This document shows, piece by piece, positions 7,707 through 14,678 of a stretch of DNA of 21,016 nucleotides. The stretch comes from Rhodospirillales bacterium (lineage in GTDB: Bacteria > Pseudomonadota > Alphaproteobacteria > CACIAM-22H2). Location: positions 1 to 21,016 of the forward strand of contig JACQAF010000009.1 in assembly GCA_016195145.1 (NCBI GenBank), in the 5' to 3' direction. Made by a program: the position numbers and the translations under genes. Below the pieces are notes generated by a model. That model did not search any database, was not told where the DNA came from, and saw only the letters and a program-made list of their open reading frames with translations. Numbering within the stretch: position 1 is the first letter of the stretch; each line of letters begins with the position of its first letter.

Positions 7707-8048
7707 ATGAAAGTCGATTTCGAGATCAGCCTCTTGCGTACTTTCGTTGCGGTTGTAGAAACATATAGTTTCACCGGAGCGGCAAGACGGTTGAATTGCG
7801 TGCAGTCGGCGGTTAGCACGCAAATTCTCAAACTGGAGAAGATTGCTGGCGGAGGCTTGATCGATCGCGGAAGAGGACGAAGTGTTTCGGTCACTGAAAA
7901 GGGGGAAAGGCTCTGCCACTACGCACGGAGCATGCTCGCGCTCAACTCGGAAGCCCTTTCGGAAGTCGGCGGCAGCATGGTGCAGGAATTGATCCGGCCT
8001 CTTGAGCCGCTCGATATACCGAGCTTGAAGTTTGGCATTGTGATCTAA
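7707..8048 (+). pseudogene. LysR-type regulator truncated after the N-terminal HTH region
   Basis: The first 93 or so residues are a textbook LysR DNA-binding domain and linker: FEISLLRTFVAVVETYSFTGAARRL, then the recognition segment QSAVSTQILKLE, then VTEKGERLCHYARSMLALN. Translation after about position 7985 (ELIRPLEPLDIPSLKFGIVI) is antisense to the neighbouring SEC-C protein and has no LysR similarity. The effector-binding domain of about 200 residues is gone, and the frame stops by chance at 8048. The start is ATG at 7707 with AAGAAAGGA upstream; the TTG three bases earlier is less likely. The fragment faces away from the EamA transporter gene, its presumed original target. The stump could still bind DNA, but without an effector domain it should not respond normally. 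Confidence 0.8.
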
Positions 8049-8535
8049 TAGATACAGATTGTAAGCAAGCCCCATGTAACAGTGGATCAGGCCGTTCGCA
8101 TCCGGGTTGTAATGCCCATTCTCATTCTTCTCTAATCGCGTTTGGAACAGGCACAGCTGATGGTACCATTGCATCAGCGGGTGGCGTTTCTCGAATGGCT
8201 TTTTGTTTTCTGTGTTACCCCACTCGCCGCCAATTTTCTTCTTTATGTAATCCATCAAGAAGTCTGGGAAGTAAGCCCACTTTTGTGAAAAATGAACTGT
8301 GCTGCCAACCGCAACCATTTTATAGCTGTTGAAGTCTGTTGAGATGATTGGTCTTCCATATCCTTGTTGTTTGATGCGATTCTGTTCCTTCGCCTCAAGC
8401 TCCTTAAACTTGGCTTGCGCTCGTGGCTGAGACAGACGTGCCCCTGCGCTTGGACAACGGTGGATCGCCACAACAACGTTTATATTTCTTGCCGCTGCCG
8501 CACGGACATGGTTGATTTCGACCAATCTTTGCCAT
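7986..8535 (-). pseudogene. SEC-C motif protein, frameshifted and 3'-truncated
   Basis: The minus strand from ATG 8535 reads MAKIGRNQPCPCGSGKKYKR-CCGDPP, a complete SEC-C zinc-binding motif (CPCGSGKKYKRCC). That frame then closes at a TAA near 8407-8409. The body of the protein continues in another frame: AKFKELEAKEQNRIKQQGYG, PIISTDFNSYKMVAVGS, KKIGGEWGNTENKKPFEKRHPLMQWY and YMGLAYNLYLLDHN. These are recognisable parts of a SEC-C-bearing protein of unknown function. At ERLKRPDQF (about 7986) it ends abruptly against the antisense of the lysR fragment, so the C-terminal third is lost. A frameshift near 8410-8470 and the truncation make it a pseudogene. It is AT-richer than the surrounding core genes. 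Confidence 0.75.
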
Positions 8536-9018
8536 GCCAACATAATATCATTACGCTTGCTTCTCAGAAACAGGGGCATACCTAATTGAGGGCGCAAATA
8601 GATATTGTGCCCGATATATTGAGTTATACGCCCTATGAGAAATGCCATTGGCTGGGTAATGCATCTATGTTTCTCACGCCGCCGCCGTCGCCACCTCCGT
8701 CAAGCCTGACGCGCACGCGTCACCGGCACCCTCGACCGGGTCGGCCGCGACGCATCTGCGCGTGGCGCTGACGAGGCCCGATTCGACCGCTGCGCGGGCG
8801 CGGCGTGGCCGCACGGGCGAGCGACGAGATAACCAAGCGCGACAGAACCTGTGCCGACGTCTATCGCAGCCACCCATTTCAGGATTTGCCGATTTCGTCG
8901 CCGGTCTGCGGAAGCCGATCGGACAGCCGAAGTTCTGCCCCCACACTGGACTCGACTGAGTGAGATCGCTCCGCGCAGCGCGAACGCTCCAGCGAAAGCG
9001 GCCCCGGGGCATCGGGTG
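8536..9018. other. Intergenic stretch without a convincing gene
   Basis: The left part (8536-8670) is AT-richer and lies upstream of the SEC-C pseudogene. The right part (8670-9018) is GC-rich, and open frames cover both strands without a coherent family match. A minus-strand segment near 8850-8880 reads AAIDVGTGS, recalling the phosphate loop of FGGY sugar kinases. The following residues do not continue the fold, so at most this is a scrap of a decayed gene. Confidence 0.4.
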
Positions 9019-9381
9019 CTAGAAGATCGCGCGCTCTTCGCCGATCCAGATCGGCGACCGCGCGAGATCGACGAAACGCGCCTCGTCCTCGCGCAGTTCC
9101 CGGCTCGCGGCGCGGGCATCCGGATCCCGCCCCAGGCTTTCGAGCGCGGCGGCGCTCTCATACCAAATCTCGGCGACGCCATCGAAGGGCTCGGGCGAGC
9201 TGCGGAAGACGCGCAGCTTATCCGACATGCCGTCCGCAAGCGTGTGTGTCTGAACGTACCGCGCGATACGCAGAACCTTCCTGTGCCGCCGGACCAGCGG
9301 GGCATGAACATTGAGCCAGTAATCCCGAAAGGCCTCGGGCGACAGGCTGGACAGTCGGGTCAGGCAGAAAACGATCTTCAT
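9019..9381 (-). CDS. EthD-domain small protein
   Basis: This 120-residue protein begins MKIVFCLTRLSSLSPEAFRDYWLNVHAPLV, matching the EthD/dimeric alpha-beta barrel family, where K/R-x-x-x-x-FxxYW-xxxHAPLV is the hallmark. The body, with ARYVQTH, FDGVAEIWYES and RFVDLARSPIWIGEE, fits one ferredoxin-like domain that dimerises. Family members occur in degradation operons, originally for ethyl tert-butyl ether, and some have cyclase or isomerase roles. No catalytic role can be assigned here. CAGGAG lies eight bases before the ATG. It is the only intact gene between the decayed lysR/SEC-C block and the cysH-like gene, and is divergent from the latter. It may be a leftover of a catabolic operon. 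Confidence 0.8.
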   Translation of the reverse strand: MKIVFCLTRLSSLSPEAFRDYWLNVHAPLVRRHRKVLRIARYVQTHTLADGMSDKLRVFRSSPEPFDGVAEIWYESAAALESLGRDPDARAASRELREDEARFVDLARSPIWIGEERAIF

Positions 9382-9586
9382 TGCGGAGGCTCCTGCGTTG
9401 CCAGGGCATCAGGCGGCCGGCAGAGCGTCCGACGCGAACCGCCGAATCTACACGAACGCCGGGATCGCCGGCAAATTCCCGTCCCGGACGGGCGCGGTTT
9501 GACAACGGCCGCGGAGGAGGGGAGTATGGCGTGAAGGATCACGGTCGGCGGCACATCCGATAACAAGCAGCCCCAAGGAGGTTGCG
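9382..9586 (+). promoter_or_regulatory. Leader and upstream region of the cysH-like gene
   Basis: This region lies between the divergent EthD and cysH-like genes. TTGACA at 9499-9504 is conserved in the duplicate at 6408-6413, so it may be the -35 element, though no good -10 follows at standard spacing. The AAGGAGG ribosome binding site sits six bases before the ATG at 9587. The block from about 9497 to 9586 is the part shared with the duplicated copy. Confidence 0.4.
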
Positions 9587-10204
9587 ATGGCGCAAGCTGA
9601 GGATATCCTCGATAGCACCGGGAAGCTGGATGCATCCTCGCTCCTGCGGTTCCTGATCGCCGAGAAATTCCCCCGGAAGACGCTGGTCACCTGCTCGCTC
9701 AGAGGTCGTAGCGTCGTGGTGCTGAAGCTGATTTCGGAGATCGATCCGTCGACCCCGGTCGTGTTCTGCCACATGCCCGACATCTATCCCGAGAGCCTGG
9801 AATATCGGAACAAGCTCGTCAGCGAACTTGGCCTGCGCGACATCCGCGACCCTGCTGAGGATAACGGGCCGTTGCCCGGCGACTGCAATCATTCCGAAGG
9901 GCTGTGGGCGGAGAACCCGGTCGATCACACCAGGGCCTACGAGACCATCCATTTAAACCGGAGCCTGGCGAATTTCGATTGCTGGATCAGCGCGGTGTAT
10001 CATGGCCCGTACCCCGACACGCCAGGTCCGCGCGTCAGGCAGGAGGGACGGCTGATTCGGATCGATCCGCTGGCGGCCTGGACCCAGGATCAGGTGCGGC
10101 GGTTCATGGGGGAACATGGTCTGTCCTATCATCCCCAGGCGATGATGCGCCGCCCAAAACTGCCCAAGGAAGAACCCGTATCCGTTTCGCACCATCATTA
10201 TTAA
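9587..10204 (+). CDS. PAPS/APS reductase-like protein lacking the catalytic and cluster cysteines
   Basis: This 205-residue protein aligns with CysH-type PAPS/APS reductases. It has a PP-loop-like TCSLRGRSVVVLKL, VVFCHMPDIYPESLEYRNKL, LGLRDIRDPAED, GLWAENP, a FDCWIS segment and IDPLAAWTQDQVRRFM...HGLSYHP. True enzymes need a C-terminal nucleophilic Cys in an ECGLH-type tail. APS-using forms also need CC and CxxC ligands for a [4Fe-4S] cluster. Here the position after ENP reads VDHTRAYETIHL instead of the CC-xxRK block, and the C-terminus stops at SVSHHHY with no Cys. It is about 40 residues shorter than usual. Nucleotide binding may persist but reductase chemistry should not. AAGGAGG precedes the ATG. 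A metallophosphoesterase follows 108 bases downstream. A possible role is binding an adenylyl sulfate nucleotide. Confidence 0.8.
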   Translation: MAQAEDILDSTGKLDASSLLRFLIAEKFPRKTLVTCSLRGRSVVVLKLISEIDPSTPVVFCHMPDIYPESLEYRNKLVSELGLRDIRDPAEDNGPLPGDCNHSEGLWAENPVDHTRAYETIHLNRSLANFDCWISAVYHGPYPDTPGPRVRQEGRLIRIDPLAAWTQDQVRRFMGEHGLSYHPQAMMRRPKLPKEEPVSVSHHHY

Positions 10205-10312
10205 CCGCGGTCGCGACCGGGGCGGCCGATTGACCCGCGATCGGGCCGGCCGGGCGGGGTCGGCGGCCGCCCGCTTGTCATGGTGCCATGCCGCCTGTAT
10301 ACGCAGAAAAGC

Positions 10313-11068
10313 ATGATCATCGCCCAGATCTCCGACACCCATATCGATCCTGACAGCCCGAACGCGGCTGAACGAGTCCGCGATCTTCAACGGTGCGTGG
10401 ACGATATCAATCGGCTCGATCCGGCGCCCGACGTAGTCATTCACACCGGCGATCTCGTCCATAACGGGAATGCGGCCAAGTACCAGGTGGCGGCGCGCAT
10501 TCTCGGCGCCCTCAAACGCCCGCTCCATGTCGCAGCGGGCAACCGCGACGACCGGGCGGCGATCCGCTCGATCTTTGCAGCCGGGCGCGATCTTCTGCCC
10601 GGCACGCCCTTCGTGCAGTACAGCGTCGATGCCTATCCGGTGCGCCTGATTGCGCTGGATACCCTGAGCGACATCAGCAATATGGGGGAGTTTTGCGATA
10701 TTCGAGCGGATAGCTTGCGGGCCGCGCTGGCCGAGGGCGGCGCCAGGCCGACGGCGGTCTTCATGCACCATCCGCCTTTCGAGGTCGCGGAATCGAAATA
10801 CCGCTGGCAGTTCGACTCGCAGGAAGGCATTGACCGCATGCGCCGGGCGCTGGAGGGGCAAAGCCACGTGATGCGCGCATTTTGCGGCCACGCCCACCGG
10901 ATTGCCGTGGGCAAGATCGCTGGGGTACCGGTGAGCAGCACGCCAAGCGTCGCCATCGACCTGCGTCTCGGCGACTTTCCGGACGGGGTGCAATCAGCGC
11001 CCCTCTATCAGATCCACAGGCTCGACGCTCGCGGCGGTTTCACCAGCGAGCTTCGCGCGGCGCTGTAG
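10313..11068 (+). CDS. Calcineurin-like metallophosphoesterase (CpdA-type)
   Basis: With the start at 10313 this is a 251-residue binuclear-metal phosphodiesterase. All family metal-binding blocks are present in order: SDTH (7-10), TGDLV (45-49), GNRDD (76-80), MHHPPF (151-156) and GHAH (192-195). Overall length and order resemble the class III cyclic nucleotide phosphodiesterases (CpdA-like), soluble enzymes that hydrolyse cAMP or related nucleotides. ATG 10313 places the first strand (MIIAQISDTH) at the N-terminus as in the family; the upstream ATG at 10280 adds 11 unlikely residues. Neither start has a strong ribosome binding site. It follows the cysteine-less CysH-like gene on the same strand, so a shared nucleotide substrate such as PAP or APS is possible but unproven. 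It converges on aprA, whose stop is 32 bases away. Confidence 0.85.
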   Translation: MIIAQISDTHIDPDSPNAAERVRDLQRCVDDINRLDPAPDVVIHTGDLVHNGNAAKYQVAARILGALKRPLHVAAGNRDDRAAIRSIFAAGRDLLPGTPFVQYSVDAYPVRLIALDTLSDISNMGEFCDIRADSLRAALAEGGARPTAVFMHHPPFEVAESKYRWQFDSQEGIDRMRRALEGQSHVMRAFCGHAHRIAVGKIAGVPVSSTPSVAIDLRLGDFPDGVQSAPLYQIHRLDARGGFTSELRAAL

Positions 11069-11099
11069 AGGCTTTCGGCGCCAGCCGGTTCAAGCCCGG

Positions 11100-12947
11100 T
11101 CAGTCGATGATGTGGTAGACCGGCGCCTTCTCCATCTGCCACTTGCCGGTATTCCGGTCATAGCGGGACAAGGTGAAGCAATGCCATTTGTCGTCATCCA
11201 GCTTCATGTGGTCGCCCCGGTAGTAATAGCCCGGCCACCGCGTTTCTTCGCGGAATAGCGTGTGATGGGTCACGGACTCCGAGGCCAAAAGCCGGTGGTT
11301 CAACTCCCACGTACGCTGAAGCTGGTGAAGGTCTTCGGCGCCCATACTGTTCATGTCTTCCTTTAGCATCGTCAGCAATTCGAGTCCGCGGTTGAGCAGC
11401 ACATCGTTCGTCATATAGAAGGTGCTGATGCCGCCAACGTACTCGTCCATGATCTTCTCGAGGCGCTGAAGACCGTGAATGGGCAGAAGGTAATGCGGCG
11501 AAACAGTTCCGGCGACGATCTCGTTACGGCCGACCCGATAGTTCTCCAGCGGCTGGAAGACGACCTTCTCTAAATCCTGATATTCCTGTTCGCTGACCTC
11601 GGGGGGATTGTTCCCCAAGTCCTTCACGTACTTGACCGCCGCCTTGCCGGCGATCCGGCCTTCGGTGAACGACCCCGACGAGAACTTGTGGGCGGTGCCG
11701 CCGATCGTGTCGCCGGCGCCGAAAAGTCCGTCGACCGTCATCATCCGGTTATAGCCCCACTGGTATTCCGCGGGGGCGTAATCTTCCGGTCCGCTCGCCC
11801 ACGCACCGGAGCAGGTGGCGTGAGAGCCCATGACATAGGGCTCGGACGTGGTCAGCTCGGGATTAGTGTGCTTGGGGTCGATATTCTGCGACGCCCAGAC
11901 GACTGCTTGCCCGATCGTCATGCCGAGGAAGTTCTCCCAGCCGATGGTCTCTTTGTGGGGGTCCTTGAAGGCTTCCTTGGTCACCATGCGGATGGGACCG
12001 CGGCCGGCCTTGACCTCCTCGAGAATGGCGTGGTTCCTCAGGCAGGTCGGCACCGGATGCCGGTCGATGTAATCGCCCACCAGCTCCTTGGTGTGGTTGT
12101 ACCACTTGGACTCGTATTCCTGGCCATAGGCGTTTTCGGTGTGCGTTTTCAGGTGGAGGAAGTAAGCGCCGACGGGACCATAGCCGTCCTTGAAACGGGT
12201 CAGGACAATGCGGTTTTCCATCTGCGTCATCTTGGCGCCGACCTGGATCGGCAAGGCGTAGGCGGACGCGCTGCTCCAGGGGGCATACCAGGTCCGCCCC
12301 ATGCCCTCGCCCACGGAGCGCGGCTTGAAGATGTGCGAAGCGCCGCCGGCGCAGACGATAACCGCCTTGCCGCGGAACACGTAGAAATCGCCCGTCCGGA
12401 CGTTGAACCCGACGGCGCCGGCGACCCGGTTAGCCTTTTTCTTGTCCATCAACAGGTGGGTGACCATGATCCGGTTGTAGACCTTGGTCGCGGCCTTGCG
12501 GGCGGCCTCGGCGACGATCGGCTTGTAGCTTTCGCCGTGGATCATGATCTGCCACTTGCCTTCGCGCTGATACCGTCCGGTTTTCGGGTCCCGCATGATC
12601 GGCAGGCCCCATTCCTCGAATTTATGCACCGTGGCGTCGACATGCCGGGCGATGTCATAGCCCAGATCCTCGCGTACCAGGCCCATGAGGTCGTTCCGGG
12701 CGTAGCGGACATGGTCCTCGGGCTTATTCTCGCCCCATTGCATGCCCATGTAGCAGTTGATGGCGTAGAGACCCTGGGCGACGGCGCCGCTGCGCTCGAT
12801 GTTCGCCTTCTCGACGCAGACGATCTTCAGATCGCGCCCCCAATACCTCGACTCATACGTGGCCACGCAGCCGGCCATGCCGCCGCCGATGACAAGGATG
12901 TCCGAGTCGACGTAAATCGTCTTTCTGCGTCCGAACGGCCCCGTCAG
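11100..12947 (-). CDS. aprA: Dissimilatory adenylylsulfate reductase alpha subunit
   Basis: This is the FAD-binding catalytic subunit, which interconverts APS and sulfite plus AMP in the cytoplasm. The N-terminal Rossmann motif DILVIGGGMAGC (16-27) is followed by VCVEK, whose Glu binds the FAD ribose, and ERSGAVAQG. Later come GDTIGGTAHKFSSGSFTEGR and a typical Apr C-terminus. No ATG or GTG lies before the Rossmann motif; the first Met is inside it (GGGM, 12878), which would delete the FAD site. The frame extends upstream to a CTG at 12945-12947 that overlaps the aprB TGA as CTGA, with GGGAG four bases before it. This gives 615 residues, matching the family. Last gene of aprM-aprB-aprA. Reverse (oxidative) function is inferred from AprM. 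A sequencing error at the start is the alternative. Confidence 0.93.
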   Translation of the reverse strand: MTGPFGRRKTIYVDSDILVIGGGMAGCVATYESRYWGRDLKIVCVEKANIERSGAVAQGLYAINCYMGMQWGENKPEDHVRYARNDLMGLVREDLGYDIARHVDATVHKFEEWGLPIMRDPKTGRYQREGKWQIMIHGESYKPIVAEAARKAATKVYNRIMVTHLLMDKKKANRVAGAVGFNVRTGDFYVFRGKAVIVCAGGASHIFKPRSVGEGMGRTWYAPWSSASAYALPIQVGAKMTQMENRIVLTRFKDGYGPVGAYFLHLKTHTENAYGQEYESKWYNHTKELVGDYIDRHPVPTCLRNHAILEEVKAGRGPIRMVTKEAFKDPHKETIGWENFLGMTIGQAVVWASQNIDPKHTNPELTTSEPYVMGSHATCSGAWASGPEDYAPAEYQWGYNRMMTVDGLFGAGDTIGGTAHKFSSGSFTEGRIAGKAAVKYVKDLGNNPPEVSEQEYQDLEKVVFQPLENYRVGRNEIVAGTVSPHYLLPIHGLQRLEKIMDEYVGGISTFYMTNDVLLNRGLELLTMLKEDMNSMGAEDLHQLQRTWELNHRLLASESVTHHTLFREETRWPGYYYRGDHMKLDDDKWHCFTLSRYDRNTGKWQMEKAPVYHIID

Positions 12948-13408
12948 ACCACTCCCAGCTTGAGTTGATCCGGGCGCAGCTTGGGCAATCCCCCGTCGAT
13001 GTTGAGCGCTTCCGGTTCGTGCGCGAGTTCCTGTTTACTGAAATCCTCGGGGCGAGGCGCGTCGTATTCGGCCGGCCCCTTGATCGATCCCCAAGGCGTT
13101 GTCCGGATCGGGGACACGAAATTCTTTTCGCGGCCGTCCCGGAACTTGATCCGCCATGAAATGGTTCCCTTTGCCTCTTCCCGAAGCACCCGAACACTGT
13201 GGCCCAGCGGGGCGAAGTCGGCGTAACCGCGGCAGTCGATGGCGTTTTGCGGGCAGGCTTTCACGCAGGAATAGCACTCCCAACACATATTCGGCTCGAT
13301 GTTGTAGGCGCGGCGGTAGGTTTCATCGATGTGCATGATGTCGGACGGACAGATATCGACACAATGTCCGCAACCGTCGCACCGGGTCATGTAAACGAAT
13401 GTTGGCAT
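12944..13408 (-). CDS. aprB: Dissimilatory adenylylsulfate reductase beta subunit, two [4Fe-4S] clusters
   Basis: This 154-residue ferredoxin-type subunit transfers electrons between AprA flavin and the membrane partner. Cluster ligands are Cys10, Cys13, Cys16 and Cys20 (RCDGCGHCVDICP), and Cys42, Cys45, Cys48 and Cys52 (CWECYSCVKACP). The conserved tail that wraps around AprA follows, with SWRIKFRDGREKNFVSPIRT and WGSI. Length and motif spacing are those of AprB. It starts at ATG 13408 with AGGAG a little far upstream (about 12 bases), lies 43 bases after aprM, and its TGA overlaps the proposed aprA CTG. Confidence 0.95.
   Translation of the reverse strand: MPTFVYMTRCDGCGHCVDICPSDIMHIDETYRRAYNIEPNMCWECYSCVKACPQNAIDCRGYADFAPLGHSVRVLREEAKGTISWRIKFRDGREKNFVSPIRTTPWGSIKGPAEYDAPRPEDFSKQELAHEPEALNIDGGLPKLRPDQLKLGVV
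12952..12956 (-). promoter_or_regulatory. Ribosome binding site supporting the CTG start of aprA
   Basis: On the minus strand GGGAG sits inside the last aprB codons, four bases before CTG 12947. Spacing is short, but no other start codon of any usual kind exists in the aprA frame nearby. Translational coupling to aprB termination would help initiation. Confidence 0.5.
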
Positions 13409-13451
13409 GGGACTTCTTTATCTCCTGTACCGAAGACCGATGATGAGCCGA

Positions 13452-14237
13452 TCAGTAGTGCCGGGGCTGCCGGCGGGCACTGCCGAACTGTTCTGGTTTG
13501 TCGGCGGGCGGGGGCAGATTGCTCCTGAAGCCGTTCGCATTGGATATCCGCTTCTCGAAGGCCGCCGCGGGTTTGAAAAACATGTGGGAAAACTTGGACC
13601 ACGGCACCGATCCGAACAGCACCGTCGTGGCGATGAGATACAAACCGAGGAACGCACTGGCCCAGGAGCTGCCCCGCGCCTGCAGATAGGCCCAGATCAG
13701 GCCCGCCGTTGCGCTCGCCAGAAGCGAGAGGATGAACAGATCCGCGCGTACAATGCGGAACGGCGTATTGCCCTCGGCGGCGACATCGACCCGAATGAAG
13801 AACCAGAACCAGTATCCGCCGAGGCAAACCATCAGGCCGCCGATCCACCAGAGTTGCGGCAGGATGGCGGGGGTCGGGGTCGCGGGCGTCGGGTAGCCGA
13901 AGACCATGATGGCGGTGGCGATGACGTAGGCCAGGAAACCGTACATGGTCAGCAGGTGGGCGATCCGGCGCCGCGCATTGCAGAATTCTGCGGACGTCAG
14001 CACCTCCACCAGACCGGTTTGGATGGCGAGCAACGCCAGCTGGCCGCCGCCGAGCTGGCGCGACGCCTTGCTTTTCGAATTCCGCCAATTTTCGAAAAAG
14101 TACTTGGCGCTTCCCTTATGTACGATGTCGAACAGCGTGCCGGCCGCAACCAAGATGATCATGACGACGACATATGTCTGCATGATGGCGGGAGATATGG
14201 ATGCCGAAAGTTCGGCGAACGGATTGCTGGTGAACAC
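13452..14237 (-). CDS. aprM: Membrane anchor of adenylylsulfate reductase (AprM)
   Basis: This 261-residue integral membrane protein has about five helices: TYVVVMIILVAAGTLFDIV; IAHLLTMYGFLAYVIATAIM; a WWIGGLMVCLGGYWFWFF segment; DLFILSLLASATAGLIWAY; and AFLGLYLIATTVLFGSVPW. The last is followed by KFSHMFFKP, the type of His-containing end seen in NarI/HdrE/DsrM-like cytochrome b subunits. His residues in RRIAHLL and KFSHM are candidate heme ligands. AprM is the proposed link between AprBA and the quinone pool in sulfur oxidizers that lack QmoABC. It is first of aprM-aprB-aprA. The start is a GTG at 14237 with AGGGGG seven bases upstream, lying within a threefold repeat. Confidence 0.88.
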   Translation of the reverse strand: MFTSNPFAELSASISPAIMQTYVVVMIILVAAGTLFDIVHKGSAKYFFENWRNSKSKASRQLGGGQLALLAIQTGLVEVLTSAEFCNARRRIAHLLTMYGFLAYVIATAIMVFGYPTPATPTPAILPQLWWIGGLMVCLGGYWFWFFIRVDVAAEGNTPFRIVRADLFILSLLASATAGLIWAYLQARGSSWASAFLGLYLIATTVLFGSVPWSKFSHMFFKPAAAFEKRISNANGFRSNLPPPADKPEQFGSARRQPRHY

Positions 14238-14288
14238 TGATTTACCCCCTGGTGAACGCTGGGTTACCCCGGAACACTAGATTACCCC
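14232..14288. repeat. Three 17-bp direct repeats across the aprM translation start
   Basis: Copies of GAACRCTNNNTTACCCC begin at 14232, 14254 and 14272 on the plus strand. Read on the minus strand each is GGGGTAANNNAGYGTTC. The copy nearest aprM supplies its ribosome binding site and GTG start; the farthest also has a GTG after GGGG. From that outer GTG an 11-codon frame ends at the TAA just before the aprM start. They may be regulator binding sites or a duplicated initiation region. Confidence 0.65.
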
Positions 14289-14678
14289 GATGTAAACCGT
14301 TCATGATCGATGCGGAAACCGACGGCGGACAGCGGTAAAAAAAACCGACCGCGTCGGTGTCGCGATCGAATCCCGCTTGCGTTTTCCCAGGTACTGTCCG
14401 CCCTCCGTCAGACGAACGGCGAGGTGCAGATTTAGAGCGTGCGCCCGAGGCATTCGCATATCCTCCCCATCATCCCCGCACGTCGCTGATTTAGCGGCAC
14501 TTAACGAACCGCCCGCGTGCTTTGCGTTCTTATCCGGCATCTCATACGAAATGCTTTTATAAGTATAGTCTAATAGTATAGCCCTTGCGGGCTGTCAATT
14601 AATTGCCCGCGCGAAATACGGCCAAAACCAACCATTAGGCCGATTTCGGCCCGATGGCCCCCTGGCGGATACGACCGG
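14289..14678. other. sat-aprM intergenic region, no gene seen
   Basis: This is about 390 bases of noncoding DNA apart from the promoter at 14570-14598. A small palindrome GGCCGA-TT-TCGGCC lies near 14639-14652, just after the sat stop, without a clear U-tract. Short frames here show no family similarity. Confidence 0.5.
14570..14598 (-). promoter_or_regulatory. Candidate sigma70-type promoter for aprMBA
   Basis: Minus-strand TTGACA at 14593-14598 and TATTAG at 14570-14575 are separated by 17 bases. The region is distinctly AT-rich. The spacer contains the short palindrome AGCCC-GCAA-GGGCT, and CAATTAATTG overlaps the -35. The promoter lies about 330 bases upstream of aprM, so the transcript would have a long leader that includes the threefold repeat. 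It implies that aprMBA can be expressed separately from sat. Confidence 0.5.

Noticed and set aside
8700..8900. Possible FGGY sugar kinase start (AAIDVGTGS) on the minus strand
   Set aside because: Only nine residues fit; the flanking translation in that frame does not continue the kinase fold.
11688..12968. Long plus-strand open frame (426 codons) opposite aprA
   Set aside because: Shadow of aprA; no domain and no ribosome binding site, while the minus strand encodes all AprA motifs.
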